A stretch of DNA of 64,000 nt from Streptomyces sp. cf386 (GTDB lineage Bacteria; Actinomycetota; Actinomycetes; Streptomycetales; Streptomycetaceae), in contig NZ_FNHV01000012.1 in assembly GCF_900103585.1 (NCBI RefSeq), positions 196,594 to 260,593 on the forward strand. Direction: 5' to 3'. A model generated the notes under the pieces. It ran no database searches. It was not told where the DNA came from and saw only the letters and a list, made by a program, of their open reading frames with translations. Shown here in pieces: positions 32,267 to 40,030 of this stretch. The number at the start of each line of letters is the position of its first letter. Position 1 is the first letter of the stretch. The translations under genes and the position numbers were made by a program.

Positions 32267-33340
32267 ATGAGGAAGAGTCACCCCATCCGGCGTGTCGTGC
32301 TGGCCGGCGCCGCCACCGTGTCCGGGATCGTGCTGCTGCTGTCGCTGAAACCGGCCTCCGACCCGGGTTCCGCGCAGGCGGCGGGCGTCGGGGCACCGCC
32401 GGCGGCCTCGGCCCAGGGGGGCGCCGCGGCGGCCGGGTCCGGCACGGTCACCGGTGACGCGGAGCAGACCCAGTACGGCGCCGTGCAGGTGCGGCTGACC
32501 GTGGCCAACGGCAAGATCACCAAGGCCGAGGCGGTCCAGGCACCCAAGGGCGGCCAGAGCGACCAGATCACCGCCAACGCCGTACCCAAGCTCAATCAGG
32601 CGGTGGTCGCCGAGCAGAGCGCGAACATCGACGCCGTGTCCGGGGCGACGTACACCAGCGCCGGCTACAAGAAGTCCGTCCAGTCGGCGATCGACAAGGC
32701 GAACGCGAGCGCCGGCTCCCAGGGCTCGGGCGGCTCCGCCCAGGCCGCCACCGTCACCGGCGACGCCGTCCAGACCCAGTACGGCGCGGTCCAGGTCCGG
32801 ATCACGGTCGCGGGCGGCAAGATCACCAAGGCCGAGACGGTCCAGGCGCCCAAGGGCGGCCGCAGCGACCAGGTCACCGCCGACGCCGTACCCAAGCTCA
32901 ACCAGGCCGCCGTAGCCACCGGAACCGCCGACATCGACGCCGTGTCCGGAGCCACGTACACCAGCGCCGGCTACAAGGAATCGCTCCAGTCGGCGATCGA
33001 CAAGGCGCGGGCGAGCGCCGGTTCGGCACAGGGCTCCGGTTCCGAGGGTTCGGGCGGCGCCGCCCAGGCCAGTACCGTCACCGGCAGCGTCGTCCAGACC
33101 CAGTACGGCCCGGTCCAGGTCCGGATCACGGTCGCGGGCGGCAGGATCACCAAGGCCGAGACGGTCCAGGCGCCGAGCGGCGGCCAGAGCACCAACATCA
33201 CCGCCAACGCCGTACCGAAGCTCAACCAGGCGGCGGTGGCGGCCGGCAGCGCCGACATCGACGCCGTGTCCGGAGCGACGTACACCAGCGCCGGCTACAA
33301 GGAATCGCTCCAGTCGGCCCTGGACCAGGCCGGTGGCTGA
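32267..33340 (+). CDS. Secreted triple FMN-binding-domain protein (covalent FMN acceptor)
   Basis: A 357-residue protein: signal sequence containing PIRRVVLAG (Tat-compatible RR) about residues 5-40, then three FMN_bind domains in tandem separated by Gly/Ser/Ala linkers. Each domain has TQYGxVQVR, TVAxGxITKAE, NAVPKLNQAVV and ends in DAVSGATYTSAGYK, an exact fit to the ApbE flavinylation motif Dgx(S/T)gAT; acceptor threonines are about 128, 230 and 338. It should carry three FMN cofactors outside the membrane. It is 37 nt after the reductase and overlaps apbE by 8 nt. The DNA repeats are very similar, so recent internal amplification is likely. Confidence 0.92.
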   Translation: MRKSHPIRRVVLAGAATVSGIVLLLSLKPASDPGSAQAAGVGAPPAASAQGGAAAAGSGTVTGDAEQTQYGAVQVRLTVANGKITKAEAVQAPKGGQSDQITANAVPKLNQAVVAEQSANIDAVSGATYTSAGYKKSVQSAIDKANASAGSQGSGGSAQAATVTGDAVQTQYGAVQVRITVAGGKITKAETVQAPKGGRSDQVTADAVPKLNQAAVATGTADIDAVSGATYTSAGYKESLQSAIDKARASAGSAQGSGSEGSGGAAQASTVTGSVVQTQYGPVQVRITVAGGRITKAETVQAPSGGQSTNITANAVPKLNQAAVAAGSADIDAVSGATYTSAGYKESLQSALDQAGG

Positions 33341-34136
33341 CACGGTGGCGGATCCGACACAAGCTCCCGCCGCGGTGCGTCATGCGGAGGAGGTCATGGG
33401 GACGGTCTTCTCCTTCGACGTCCGCGGCGGGGATCCCGGTGCCGTGCAGTCGGCGCTGGAAGAGGCGGTCGCCGGGCTGCACCGGGTCGACGAGGTGTTC
33501 AGCACCTACCGCGACGACAGCCAGATCTCCAGGCTGGCCCGCGCCGAGCTGACCGTCGACGACTGCGTCCCGGAGGTCGCCGAGGTACTCGCCCTCGCCG
33601 CCGAGGCGGAACGGATCAGCGAGGGCTGGTTCAGCCCGAAGTACGAGGGCCGCCTCGACCCGACCGGCATCGTGAAGGGCTGGTCGGTCGAGCGGGCGGC
33701 CCGGCGCCTCGCGGACCTCCCCGGAGTGAGCGGTGTGAGCGTCAACGGCGGCGGCGACGTGCAGTTGCTGGGCGTGCCTGGCCCTCAACGCCCGTGGCGC
33801 GTGGGCGTGTCCGACCCGATCCGTCCGGGCGGCCTGGCGGCGGTGATCTCCGCGGCGGGACTGGACGAACTGGCGATCGCCACATCCGGCACGGCAGAGC
33901 GCGGCGCCCACATCGTCGACCCCAGCACGGGCCGCTCCGCGGTGACGGACCTGGTCGCGGTGACGGTGGTGGCCCCATCGGTGACCTGGGCGGACTGCTG
34001 GGCGACGGCGGCCTTCGCGATGGGGTCGCGGCAGGGGTTGCGGTGGCTGGAGTCACTGCCGGGCGTGGAGGCCCTGCTGATCACGGCGGGCGACGAGGTG
34101 CGGTGCACAGGAGGCCTGGCTGCCCGACTGGGGTGA
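33333..34136 (+). CDS. apbE: FAD:protein FMN transferase
   Basis: A 267-residue ApbE: MGTVFSFDV, HRVDEVFSTYRDDSQISRL, DPTGIVKGWSVERAA, VNGGGDVQLLG, IATSGTAERGAHIVDPSTG. It moves FMN from FAD to a threonine of target proteins, using Mg2+. No signal peptide or lipobox is present, so this enzyme acts in the cytoplasm, unlike the lipoprotein ApbE of many bacteria. The GTG start overlaps the end of the triple-FMN gene, whose three DAVSGAT sites are the obvious substrates. Confidence 0.93.
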   Translation: MADTVADPTQAPAAVRHAEEVMGTVFSFDVRGGDPGAVQSALEEAVAGLHRVDEVFSTYRDDSQISRLARAELTVDDCVPEVAEVLALAAEAERISEGWFSPKYEGRLDPTGIVKGWSVERAARRLADLPGVSGVSVNGGGDVQLLGVPGPQRPWRVGVSDPIRPGGLAAVISAAGLDELAIATSGTAERGAHIVDPSTGRSAVTDLVAVTVVAPSVTWADCWATAAFAMGSRQGLRWLESLPGVEALLITAGDEVRCTGGLAARLG

Positions 34137-34150
34137 CTGGGCCGACCTTT

Positions 34151-34220
34151 TCAGGGCGCGGGGCTGTATCGATGTGCGGCTCCGCCGCGTGTACGCGACC
34201 AGCCCCCACTCACCCGCAGT
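34151..34220 (-). repeat. Dispersed 3'-end repeat, type A, inverted
   Basis: GGGCGCGGGGCTGTATCGAT, GTGCGGCTCCGCCGC, GCGACCAGCC, CCGCAGT: the reverse complement of the type A copies, located between the convergent apbE and argR stops. Confidence 0.85.
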
Positions 34221-34245
34221 CGGCAGCGGACCCCCAGCACCCCAC

Positions 34246-34800
34246 TCAGTGTCCGTTCTGAGCCAACCTCAACAAGTGATCGGCCAAGGCCTGCCCACCC
34301 GTAGGATTCCGGCTGATCAACAGCAACGTGTCGTCCCCGGCGATCGTCCCCAGAATGTCCTGCAGCTCAGCCTGATCAATCGCCGAGGCCAAGAACTGCG
34401 CGGCCCCCGGAGGGGTCCGCAGGACCACCAGGTTGGCAGAAGCCTCCGCAGAGATGAGCAGCTCCTGCGACAACCGCCGCATCCGCTCTTCCTTCGCCGA
34501 CTCCCCCAGCGGCGCCCGAGGCGTACGGAACCCGCCCTCACTCGGCACCGCGTAGATCAGGTCACCGTCGTTGTTGCGGATCTTCACCGCGTTCAGCTCG
34601 TCCAGATCCCGGGAGAGCGTCGCCTGGGTGACGCTCAGCCCGTCATCGGCGAGCAGCTTGGCCAACTGACTCTGCGATCGCACGGGTTGCCGGTTGAGGA
34701 TGTCCACGATCCGGCGGTGGCGTGCGGTGCGGGTCTGCGGCACGGCAGGCCCTGCGGCCTCGTTCGCACCGTTCTGCCCGTGCTCCTGCGCCTGACTCAT
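34246..34800 (-). CDS. argR: Arginine repressor
   Basis: A 184-residue ArgR. The N-terminal winged HTH (about 25-90) includes ARHRRIVDILNRQPVRSQSQLAKLL and SVTQATLSRDLDELNAVKI. The C-terminal domain (about 110-184) has the hexamerisation and arginine-binding motif IAGDDTLLLISR. With arginine as corepressor it binds ARG boxes. Start at 34800 (MSQAQEHGQNG); a longer frame to 34884 runs into argD and is not supported. The gene closes the argCJBDR operon, 19 nt after argD. Confidence 0.96.
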   Translation of the reverse strand: MSQAQEHGQNGANEAAGPAVPQTRTARHRRIVDILNRQPVRSQSQLAKLLADDGLSVTQATLSRDLDELNAVKIRNNDGDLIYAVPSEGGFRTPRAPLGESAKEERMRRLSQELLISAEASANLVVLRTPPGAAQFLASAIDQAELQDILGTIAGDDTLLLISRNPTGGQALADHLLRLAQNGH

Positions 34801-34819
34801 CGTCGTCTCATTCCCCGGA

Positions 34820-36016
34820 TCATCCGTCCCCGTTGGCCTCGTCAAGGATGCCGGGAAGGGCCTGAAGAAGCGCCTCCACTTCATCGTCCCCGAGGTTCAG
34901 CGGCGGCATGAGCCGTACGACATCGGGGGCGGGCGCGTTCACCAGGAATCCGGCGTCCTGAGCCACCTGCTGCACCTTGGCGGCGAGTGGCTCGGTGAGC
35001 ACGATACCCAGGAGGAGGCCCGCACCCCGGACATAGTCGATCAGCGGGTGGCCGAGCGCCTCGATCCCGTCGCGCAACTTCTCGCTCTGCCGCTTGACGT
35101 TCTCCAGCAACCCCTCGTTCGCCATCGTGTCCAGCACGGCGAGACCGGCGGCACACGCGACCGGGTTCCCACCGAAGGTCGTCCCGTGCTGACCGGGCTG
35201 GAGCAGCTCCGCCGCCCGCCCGAACGCGACCGTCGCACCGAGCGGCAGCCCGCCGCCGAGCTGCTTGGCGAGGGTGACGACGTCCGGCAGGACGCCCTCG
35301 TGGGCCTGGTACGCGAACCAGTGCCCGGTCCTGCCGGTGCCGGTCTGCACCTCGTCCAGGACCAGCAGGGCCCCGGTGGCGGCGGTGATCGCCCGTGCCG
35401 CCTTGAGATAGCCGGCCGGCGGGACCACGACGCCGTTCTCGCCCTGGACCGGCTCGATGATCACCAGCGCGGTCTCCTCCGTCACCGCCTCGGCCAGCGC
35501 CTGCGCATCGCCGTACGGCACATGCGTGACCTCCCCCGGCAGCGGCAGGAACGGCTGCTGCTTGGCGGGCTGGCCGGTGAGCGCGAGGGCGCCCATGGTG
35601 CGGCCGTGGAAGCCGCCCTCGGTGGCGACGACATGGGTCCGCCCGGTCAGCCGGCCGATCTTGAACGCGGCCTCGTTGGCCTCGGCGCCGGAGTTGCAGA
35701 AGAAGACCTTGCCGTCCCGCCCGAAGAGCTGGAGGAGCCGTTCGGCGAGGGCGAGGGTCGGCTCGGCCATGAAGAAGTTGGAGATGTGGCCGAGTGACGC
35801 GATCTGCGTGCTCACGGCCTCGACGATCGCCGGGTGGGCGTGACCGAGCGCGTTGGTCGCGATGCCGCCGACGAAGTCGAGGTACTGCTTGCCTTCGGCG
35901 TCCCAGACCTTGAGGCCCGCGCCGCGCACGAGAGGGAGCCGCGGGGTGCCGTAGTTGTTCATGAGCGAGCCCTGCCAGCGCTGGGCGTACTCTGCGTTGG
36001 TCGCGGTCCCGGTCAT
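34820..36016 (-). CDS. argD: Acetylornithine aminotransferase
   Basis: A 398-residue class III PLP aminotransferase: FVGGIATNALGHAHP, CNSGAEANEAAFK, GGFHGRTMGAL, EPVQGENGV, LVLDEVQTGTGRTG, PLP-binding Lys in VTLAKQLGGGLP (about residue 250), HGTTFGGNPVACAA. It converts N-acetylglutamate semialdehyde to N-acetylornithine with glutamate as donor. ATG start overlaps the argB stop (ATGA). Confidence 0.96.
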   Translation of the reverse strand: MTGTATNAEYAQRWQGSLMNNYGTPRLPLVRGAGLKVWDAEGKQYLDFVGGIATNALGHAHPAIVEAVSTQIASLGHISNFFMAEPTLALAERLLQLFGRDGKVFFCNSGAEANEAAFKIGRLTGRTHVVATEGGFHGRTMGALALTGQPAKQQPFLPLPGEVTHVPYGDAQALAEAVTEETALVIIEPVQGENGVVVPPAGYLKAARAITAATGALLVLDEVQTGTGRTGHWFAYQAHEGVLPDVVTLAKQLGGGLPLGATVAFGRAAELLQPGQHGTTFGGNPVACAAGLAVLDTMANEGLLENVKRQSEKLRDGIEALGHPLIDYVRGAGLLLGIVLTEPLAAKVQQVAQDAGFLVNAPAPDVVRLMPPLNLGDDEVEALLQALPGILDEANGDG

Positions 36017-36927
36017 TCGGCGTCCCCCTCAGGCGCGTCCGGCACGACCATCGTGCCGATTCCTTCGTCGGTGAAGATCTCCAGCAGGATCGAGTGCTGG
36101 ACCCGGCCGTCGATGACCCGGGCGGTGGTCACGCCGCCCCGCACGGCGTGCAGACAGCCCTCCATCTTCGGCACCATGCCGGAGCTCAACTCCGGCAGCA
36201 GCTTCTCCAGTTGGGAAGCGGTGAGGCGGCTGATCACCTCGTCGGAGTTGGGCCAGTCCTCGTAGAGGCCCTCGACGTCCGTGAGGACCATGAGGGTTTC
36301 GGCGCCCAGAGCAGCAGCGAGTGCCGCAGCCGCCGTATCAGCATTGACGTTGTAGACATGGTGGTCGTCCTGGGAGCGGGCGATCGACGAGACGACCGGA
36401 ATCCGGCCGTCGGCCAGCAGTGCCTCGATCGCGCCGGTGTCGATGTCGGTGATCTCGCCGACCCGCCCGATGTCGACCAACTCGCCGTCGATCTCGGGCT
36501 GGTGGCGGGTGGCGGTGATGGTGTGCGCGTCCTCGCCGGTGAGGCCGACGGCCAGCGGGCCGTGCTGGTTGAGCAGCCCGACCAGCTCGCGCTGCACCTG
36601 TCCGGCGAGCACCATCCGTACGACGTCCATGGCGTCCTCGGTGGTGACCCTGAGCCCGGCCTTGAACTCGCTGACGATGCCGTGCTTGTCGAGGGCGGCG
36701 CTGATCTGCGGGCCGCCGCCGTGCACGACGACCGGCTTGAGGCCGGCGTGGTGCAGGAACACGACGTCCTGGGCGAACGCGGCCTTCAGGTCCTCGTCGA
36801 TCATGGCGTTGCCGCCGAACTTGATGACGACGGTCTTGCCGTTGTGGCGGACCAGCCAGGGCAGCGCCTCGATGAGGATCTGGGCCTTGGGAAGCGCGGT
36901 GTGCTTCCGCGCGGGTGTGTTGCTCAT
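36013..36927 (-). CDS. argB: Acetylglutamate kinase
   Basis: A 304-residue amino-acid kinase: VVIKFGGNAM, VVVHGGGPQIS, NQHGPLAVGLTGEDAHT, YNVNADTAAAALAAALGAE, LTDVEGLY, GMVPKMEGC. It phosphorylates N-acetylglutamate, the usual point of arginine feedback; length suits the arginine-sensitive class, but the N-terminal kinked helix cannot be judged by eye. ATG at 36927 overlaps the argJ stop. The longer frame to 37917 covers argJ antisense-frame sequence and is not the gene. Confidence 0.96.
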   Translation of the reverse strand: MSNTPARKHTALPKAQILIEALPWLVRHNGKTVVIKFGGNAMIDEDLKAAFAQDVVFLHHAGLKPVVVHGGGPQISAALDKHGIVSEFKAGLRVTTEDAMDVVRMVLAGQVQRELVGLLNQHGPLAVGLTGEDAHTITATRHQPEIDGELVDIGRVGEITDIDTGAIEALLADGRIPVVSSIARSQDDHHVYNVNADTAAAALAAALGAETLMVLTDVEGLYEDWPNSDEVISRLTASQLEKLLPELSSGMVPKMEGCLHAVRGGVTTARVIDGRVQHSILLEIFTDEGIGTMVVPDAPEGDAE

Positions 36928-38075
36928 GACGAGTAGGCGCTGTTCTCGTGGACGTAGTCGGCGGTCAGGTCGTTGGTCCAGATGGTGGCGGTCTCGGAGC
37001 CCGCGGCCAGGTCGGCGACGATGTGCACCTCGCGGTAGCGCATGTCGACCTTCTCCCGGTCCTCGCCGACGCCGCCGTTCTTGCACACCCAGACGCCGTT
37101 GATGGCGACGTTGAGCTGGTTGGGGTCGAAGGCGGCCTTCGTCGTGCCGATCGCGGACAGGACACGGCCCCAGTTGGGGTCCTCGCCGTGGATCGCGCAC
37201 TTGAGGAGGTTGTTGCGGGCGATGGAGCGGCCCACCTCGACGGCGTCGTCCTCGGTCGCGGCGTTGATCACCTCGACCTTGATGTCCTTGCTGGCGCCCT
37301 CGGCGTCCCGGATGAGCTGCTGGCCGAGGTCGTCGCAGACCTGCCGTACGGCTTCGGCGAACTCCTCGTATTCCGGGGTGACTTCGGACGCGCCCGAGGC
37401 GAGCAGCAGGACCGTGTCGTTGGTGGACATGCAGCCGTCCGAGTCCACGCGGTCGAAGGTCGTGCGCGTCGCCGCCCGGAGGGCCTTGTCCAGTGCGTCG
37501 TCGTCGAGGGCGGCGTCGGTGGTGAGGACGACGAGCATGGTGGCGAGGCCGGGCGCGAGCATGCCGGCGCCCTTCGCCATCCCGCCGACGGTCCACCCGT
37601 CCTTCGTCACCACGGACGTCTTGTGGACGGTGTCGGTGGTCTTGATGGCGATGGCCGCCTTCTCGCCGCCGTGCTCGGACAGCTGGGCGGCGGCGGTCTC
37701 GACGCCGGGGAGCAGCTTGTCCATGGGGAGGAGCACACCGATCAGACCGGTCGAGCAGACGGCGACCTCGATGGCGCCCCGCCCGAGCACCTCGCCGACC
37801 TTCTCGGCGGTGGCGTGGGTGTCCTGGAAGCCCTTCGGTCCCGTACAGGCGTTGGCGCCACCGGAGTTGAGGACGACGGCGGAGACCTGGCCGCCCTTCA
37901 GGACCTGCTCGGACCACAGGACCGGGGCGGCCTTGACGCGGTTGGAGGTGAAGACGCCCGCGGCGGATCGGCGGGGCCCGGTGTTGACCACGAGGGCCAG
38001 GTCCGGGTTGCCGTTCTCCTTGATCCCGGCGGCGATACCAGCCGCCGTGAATCCCTTGGCTGCCGTGACACTCAC
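36924..38075 (-). CDS. argJ: Glutamate N-acetyltransferase / ornithine acetyltransferase
   Basis: A 383-residue ornithine acetyltransferase precursor. The autoprocessing site is present: KGAGMLAPGLATMLVVL, cleaved between Ala and Thr (Thr about 178) to give alpha and beta chains with Thr as nucleophile. Other motifs: VKAAPVLWSE, NSGGANACTG, DGCMSTNDT. It recycles the acetyl group from N-acetylornithine to glutamate. GTG start overlaps the argC stop (GTGA). Confidence 0.95.
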   Translation of the reverse strand: MSVTAAKGFTAAGIAAGIKENGNPDLALVVNTGPRRSAAGVFTSNRVKAAPVLWSEQVLKGGQVSAVVLNSGGANACTGPKGFQDTHATAEKVGEVLGRGAIEVAVCSTGLIGVLLPMDKLLPGVETAAAQLSEHGGEKAAIAIKTTDTVHKTSVVTKDGWTVGGMAKGAGMLAPGLATMLVVLTTDAALDDDALDKALRAATRTTFDRVDSDGCMSTNDTVLLLASGASEVTPEYEEFAEAVRQVCDDLGQQLIRDAEGASKDIKVEVINAATEDDAVEVGRSIARNNLLKCAIHGEDPNWGRVLSAIGTTKAAFDPNQLNVAINGVWVCKNGGVGEDREKVDMRYREVHIVADLAAGSETATIWTNDLTADYVHENSAYSS

Positions 38076-39100
38076 GGTGCGACTCCGATCGTGGAAAGCC
38101 CGGTGTTCTCGTGGAACCCGAGGGCGATGTTCATGCTCTGCACGGCGCCACCGGCCGTGCCCTTGGTCAGGTTGTCGATGGCGCTGATCGCGATGATGCG
38201 GTGCGCGGCGGCGTCGAACGCGACCTGCACCTGAACGGCGTTCGAACCGTAGACGGACGCCGTGGCCGGCCACTGTCCCTCGGGGAGCAGGTGGACGAAG
38301 GGCTCGTCGGCGTAGGCCTTCTCGTAGGCGGCGCGCACGGACTCGGCGGTGACCCCCTCCTTCGCCTTCGCGCTGCACGTGGCGAGGATGCCGCGGGGCA
38401 TCGGGGCGAGGGTCGGCGTGAAGGAGACGGAGACCCGCTCCCCCGCCGCCGCACTGAAGTTCTGGATCATCTCGGGGGTGTGCCGGTGGCCGCCGCCGAC
38501 GCCGTACGGCGACATGGAGCCCATGACCTCGCTGCCCAGCAGATGGGGCTTGGGCGCCTTGCCCGCGCCGGACGTGCCGGAGGCGGCGACGATCACGGCC
38601 TCGGGCTCGGCGAGAGAGGCGGCGTAGGCCGGGAAGAGGGCGAGGGAGGCGGCGGTCGGGTAGCAGCCGGGTACCGCGATGCGCTTGGACCCCTCCAGCG
38701 CGGCGCGGCCACCCGGCAGTTCGGGGAGGCCGTACGGCCAGGTGCCGGCGTGTGGGGAGCCGTAGAACGTCTCCCAGTCGGCCGCGTCCTTCAGCCGGAA
38801 GTCGGCACCCATGTCGACGACCAGCACATCGGGGCCGAGCTGCTCGGCGACGGCGGCGGACTGGCCGTGCGGCAGGGCGAGGAACACGACGTCATGCCCT
38901 GCCAGCACCTCGGCCGTGGTCTCCTGCAGAATGCGGTCGGCGAGGGGCAGCAGATGCGGTTGCAGCGCACCGAGCCTCTGTCCCGCGTTCGAGTTGCCGG
39001 TCAGGGCTCCTATCTCGACCTCGGGGTGCGCCAGGAGCAGACGCAGCAGTTCCCCGCCCGCGTATCCGCTCGCTCCGGCCACTGCCGCACGTACCGCCAT
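38072..39100 (-). CDS. argC: N-acetyl-gamma-glutamyl-phosphate reductase
   Basis: A 342-residue NADP-dependent dehydrogenase: AAVAGASGYAGGELLRLL nucleotide loop, FLALPHGQSA, catalytic Cys in VPGCYPTAASLAL (about 145) and GVGGGHRHTPE. First gene of argC-argJ-argB-argD-argR; all junctions but the last overlap by 4 nt, so translation is coupled. GAGGAGG lies 7 nt upstream of the ATG. Controlled by the ARG box at about 39136-39154. Confidence 0.96.
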   Translation of the reverse strand: MAVRAAVAGASGYAGGELLRLLLAHPEVEIGALTGNSNAGQRLGALQPHLLPLADRILQETTAEVLAGHDVVFLALPHGQSAAVAEQLGPDVLVVDMGADFRLKDAADWETFYGSPHAGTWPYGLPELPGGRAALEGSKRIAVPGCYPTAASLALFPAYAASLAEPEAVIVAASGTSGAGKAPKPHLLGSEVMGSMSPYGVGGGHRHTPEMIQNFSAAAGERVSVSFTPTLAPMPRGILATCSAKAKEGVTAESVRAAYEKAYADEPFVHLLPEGQWPATASVYGSNAVQVQVAFDAAAHRIIAISAIDNLTKGTAGGAVQSMNIALGFHENTGLSTIGVAP

Positions 39101-39135
39101 GGAATCCTCCTCCTAGACGGCATGACTATACGTTT

Positions 39136-39154
39136 CGATGCACGTTTATGCAAT
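39136..39154. promoter_or_regulatory. ARG-box candidate for argC operon
   Basis: On the minus strand ATTGCATAAACGTGCATCG, with TGCAT half-sites, 36-54 nt upstream of argC. A weaker half-site (GCATGACTATACG) lies just downstream at about 39119-39131, so a double box is possible. Confidence 0.7.
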
Positions 39155-39203
39155 CTGTATAGGCCGGGGAGGGGTGGCGGGTCACGGGGGACGGATCCGG
39201 CGG

Positions 39204-39902
39204 TCAGGCCGCCGGCCGGACGAGGCCCGACTCATAGGCGAAGGTCACCGCCTGCACGCGGGCGCGGGCGCCGATCTTGGTGAGGAGGTTGCTGACGTGG
39301 GTCTTGACGGTGGTCGGGGCGATGGACAGTCGCTCGGCGATCTCGGCGTTGGACCACCCGGAGGCGACGGCGACGAGGACGTCGCGTTCGCGGCCGGTGA
39401 GGGTGTCGAGCCCCGTGTTCCCGCGGAGGGGGCGGGTGGTGCGCTGTCGACGGACGGCGTCGATGAGCGCGCGGGTCAGCTCGGGGGTGATGACGGCGTC
39501 CCCGGCGGCGACGACGCGGACGGCCGCGGTCAGTTCGTCCGGCGCGGCGTCGTTGAGGAGGAAGCCGCCGGCTCCGGCGCGCAGAGCGGCGTAGGCGTAT
39601 CCCTCCTGGCCGGACGGGGTCAGCACCAGGACACGGGGCGGGCGGGCCAGGGCGTGGGCGGGTTCGGGGGCGCCGAAGACGCGTGCGGGTCGGGCGATGC
39701 GTCGGACGGTGTCGATGCTGTCGACCCGGGACAGATGGGCGTCGATGAGAACGATGTCGGGGCGGAGCTCGGCGGTCATACGCACCGCCTCCTCCCCGTC
39801 GACGGCCTCGCCGACGACCGTCAGGTCGGGCTCGGCGGCCAGGAGCATGCGCAGGGCGAGACGTTGGAGGGATTGGTCGTTGACGACGAGTACGGAGACC
39901 AT
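39204..39902 (-). CDS. NarL/FixJ-type response regulator with degenerate receiver
   Basis: A 232-residue protein. Receiver about 1-130: phosphoacceptor Asp kept in IVLIDAHLS, but the acidic pair is NDQ instead of DDQ and the conserved Lys of FLLKD is Asn (FLLNDAAPDEL), so classical phosphorylation-driven switching is doubtful. The LuxR-type HTH (about 160-220: LTGRERDVLVAVASGWSNAEIAERLSIAPTTVKTHVSNLLTKI) is intact. It resembles its upstream neighbour at 40031 throughout, so it is a duplicate gone atypical. A palindrome ACGAAAC-G-GTTTCGT and a TAATCT -10 box upstream suggest a separate promoter. Confidence 0.88.
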   Translation of the reverse strand: MVSVLVVNDQSLQRLALRMLLAAEPDLTVVGEAVDGEEAVRMTAELRPDIVLIDAHLSRVDSIDTVRRIARPARVFGAPEPAHALARPPRVLVLTPSGQEGYAYAALRAGAGGFLLNDAAPDELTAAVRVVAAGDAVITPELTRALIDAVRRQRTTRPLRGNTGLDTLTGRERDVLVAVASGWSNAEIAERLSIAPTTVKTHVSNLLTKIGARARVQAVTFAYESGLVRPAA

Positions 39903-39943
39903 GCCTGTCTTCTCCCTGCTGGAGTCGGGGCCACGCACGCTGA

Positions 39944-39958
39944 ACGAAACGGTTTCGT
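39944..39958. promoter_or_regulatory. 15-bp palindrome (LacI-type operator shape) before the degenerate response regulator
   Basis: ACGAAAC-G-GTTTCGT, perfect. It lies 42 nt upstream of the start at 39902 and 5 bp downstream of a possible -10 TAATCT (39964-39969, minus strand), i.e. around the transcription start. Shape is typical for LacI-family repressors; the factor is not known. Confidence 0.5.
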
Positions 39959-40030
39959 ACATCAGATTACCGCTGCTTTTGTAAAACCGGAGTCAGTCGG
40001 AGTCACGGAGCCATGAACGGGCTGGGGCGG

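Noticed and set aside
34801..34884. N-terminally longer argR
   Set aside because: The extra 28 codons overlap argD and do not resemble ArgR; ATG at 34800 gives the family start.
36928..37917. argB extended to 634 residues
   Set aside because: The extension runs through argJ in another frame, has no family similarity, and argB overlaps argJ by 4 nt at the proper start 36927.
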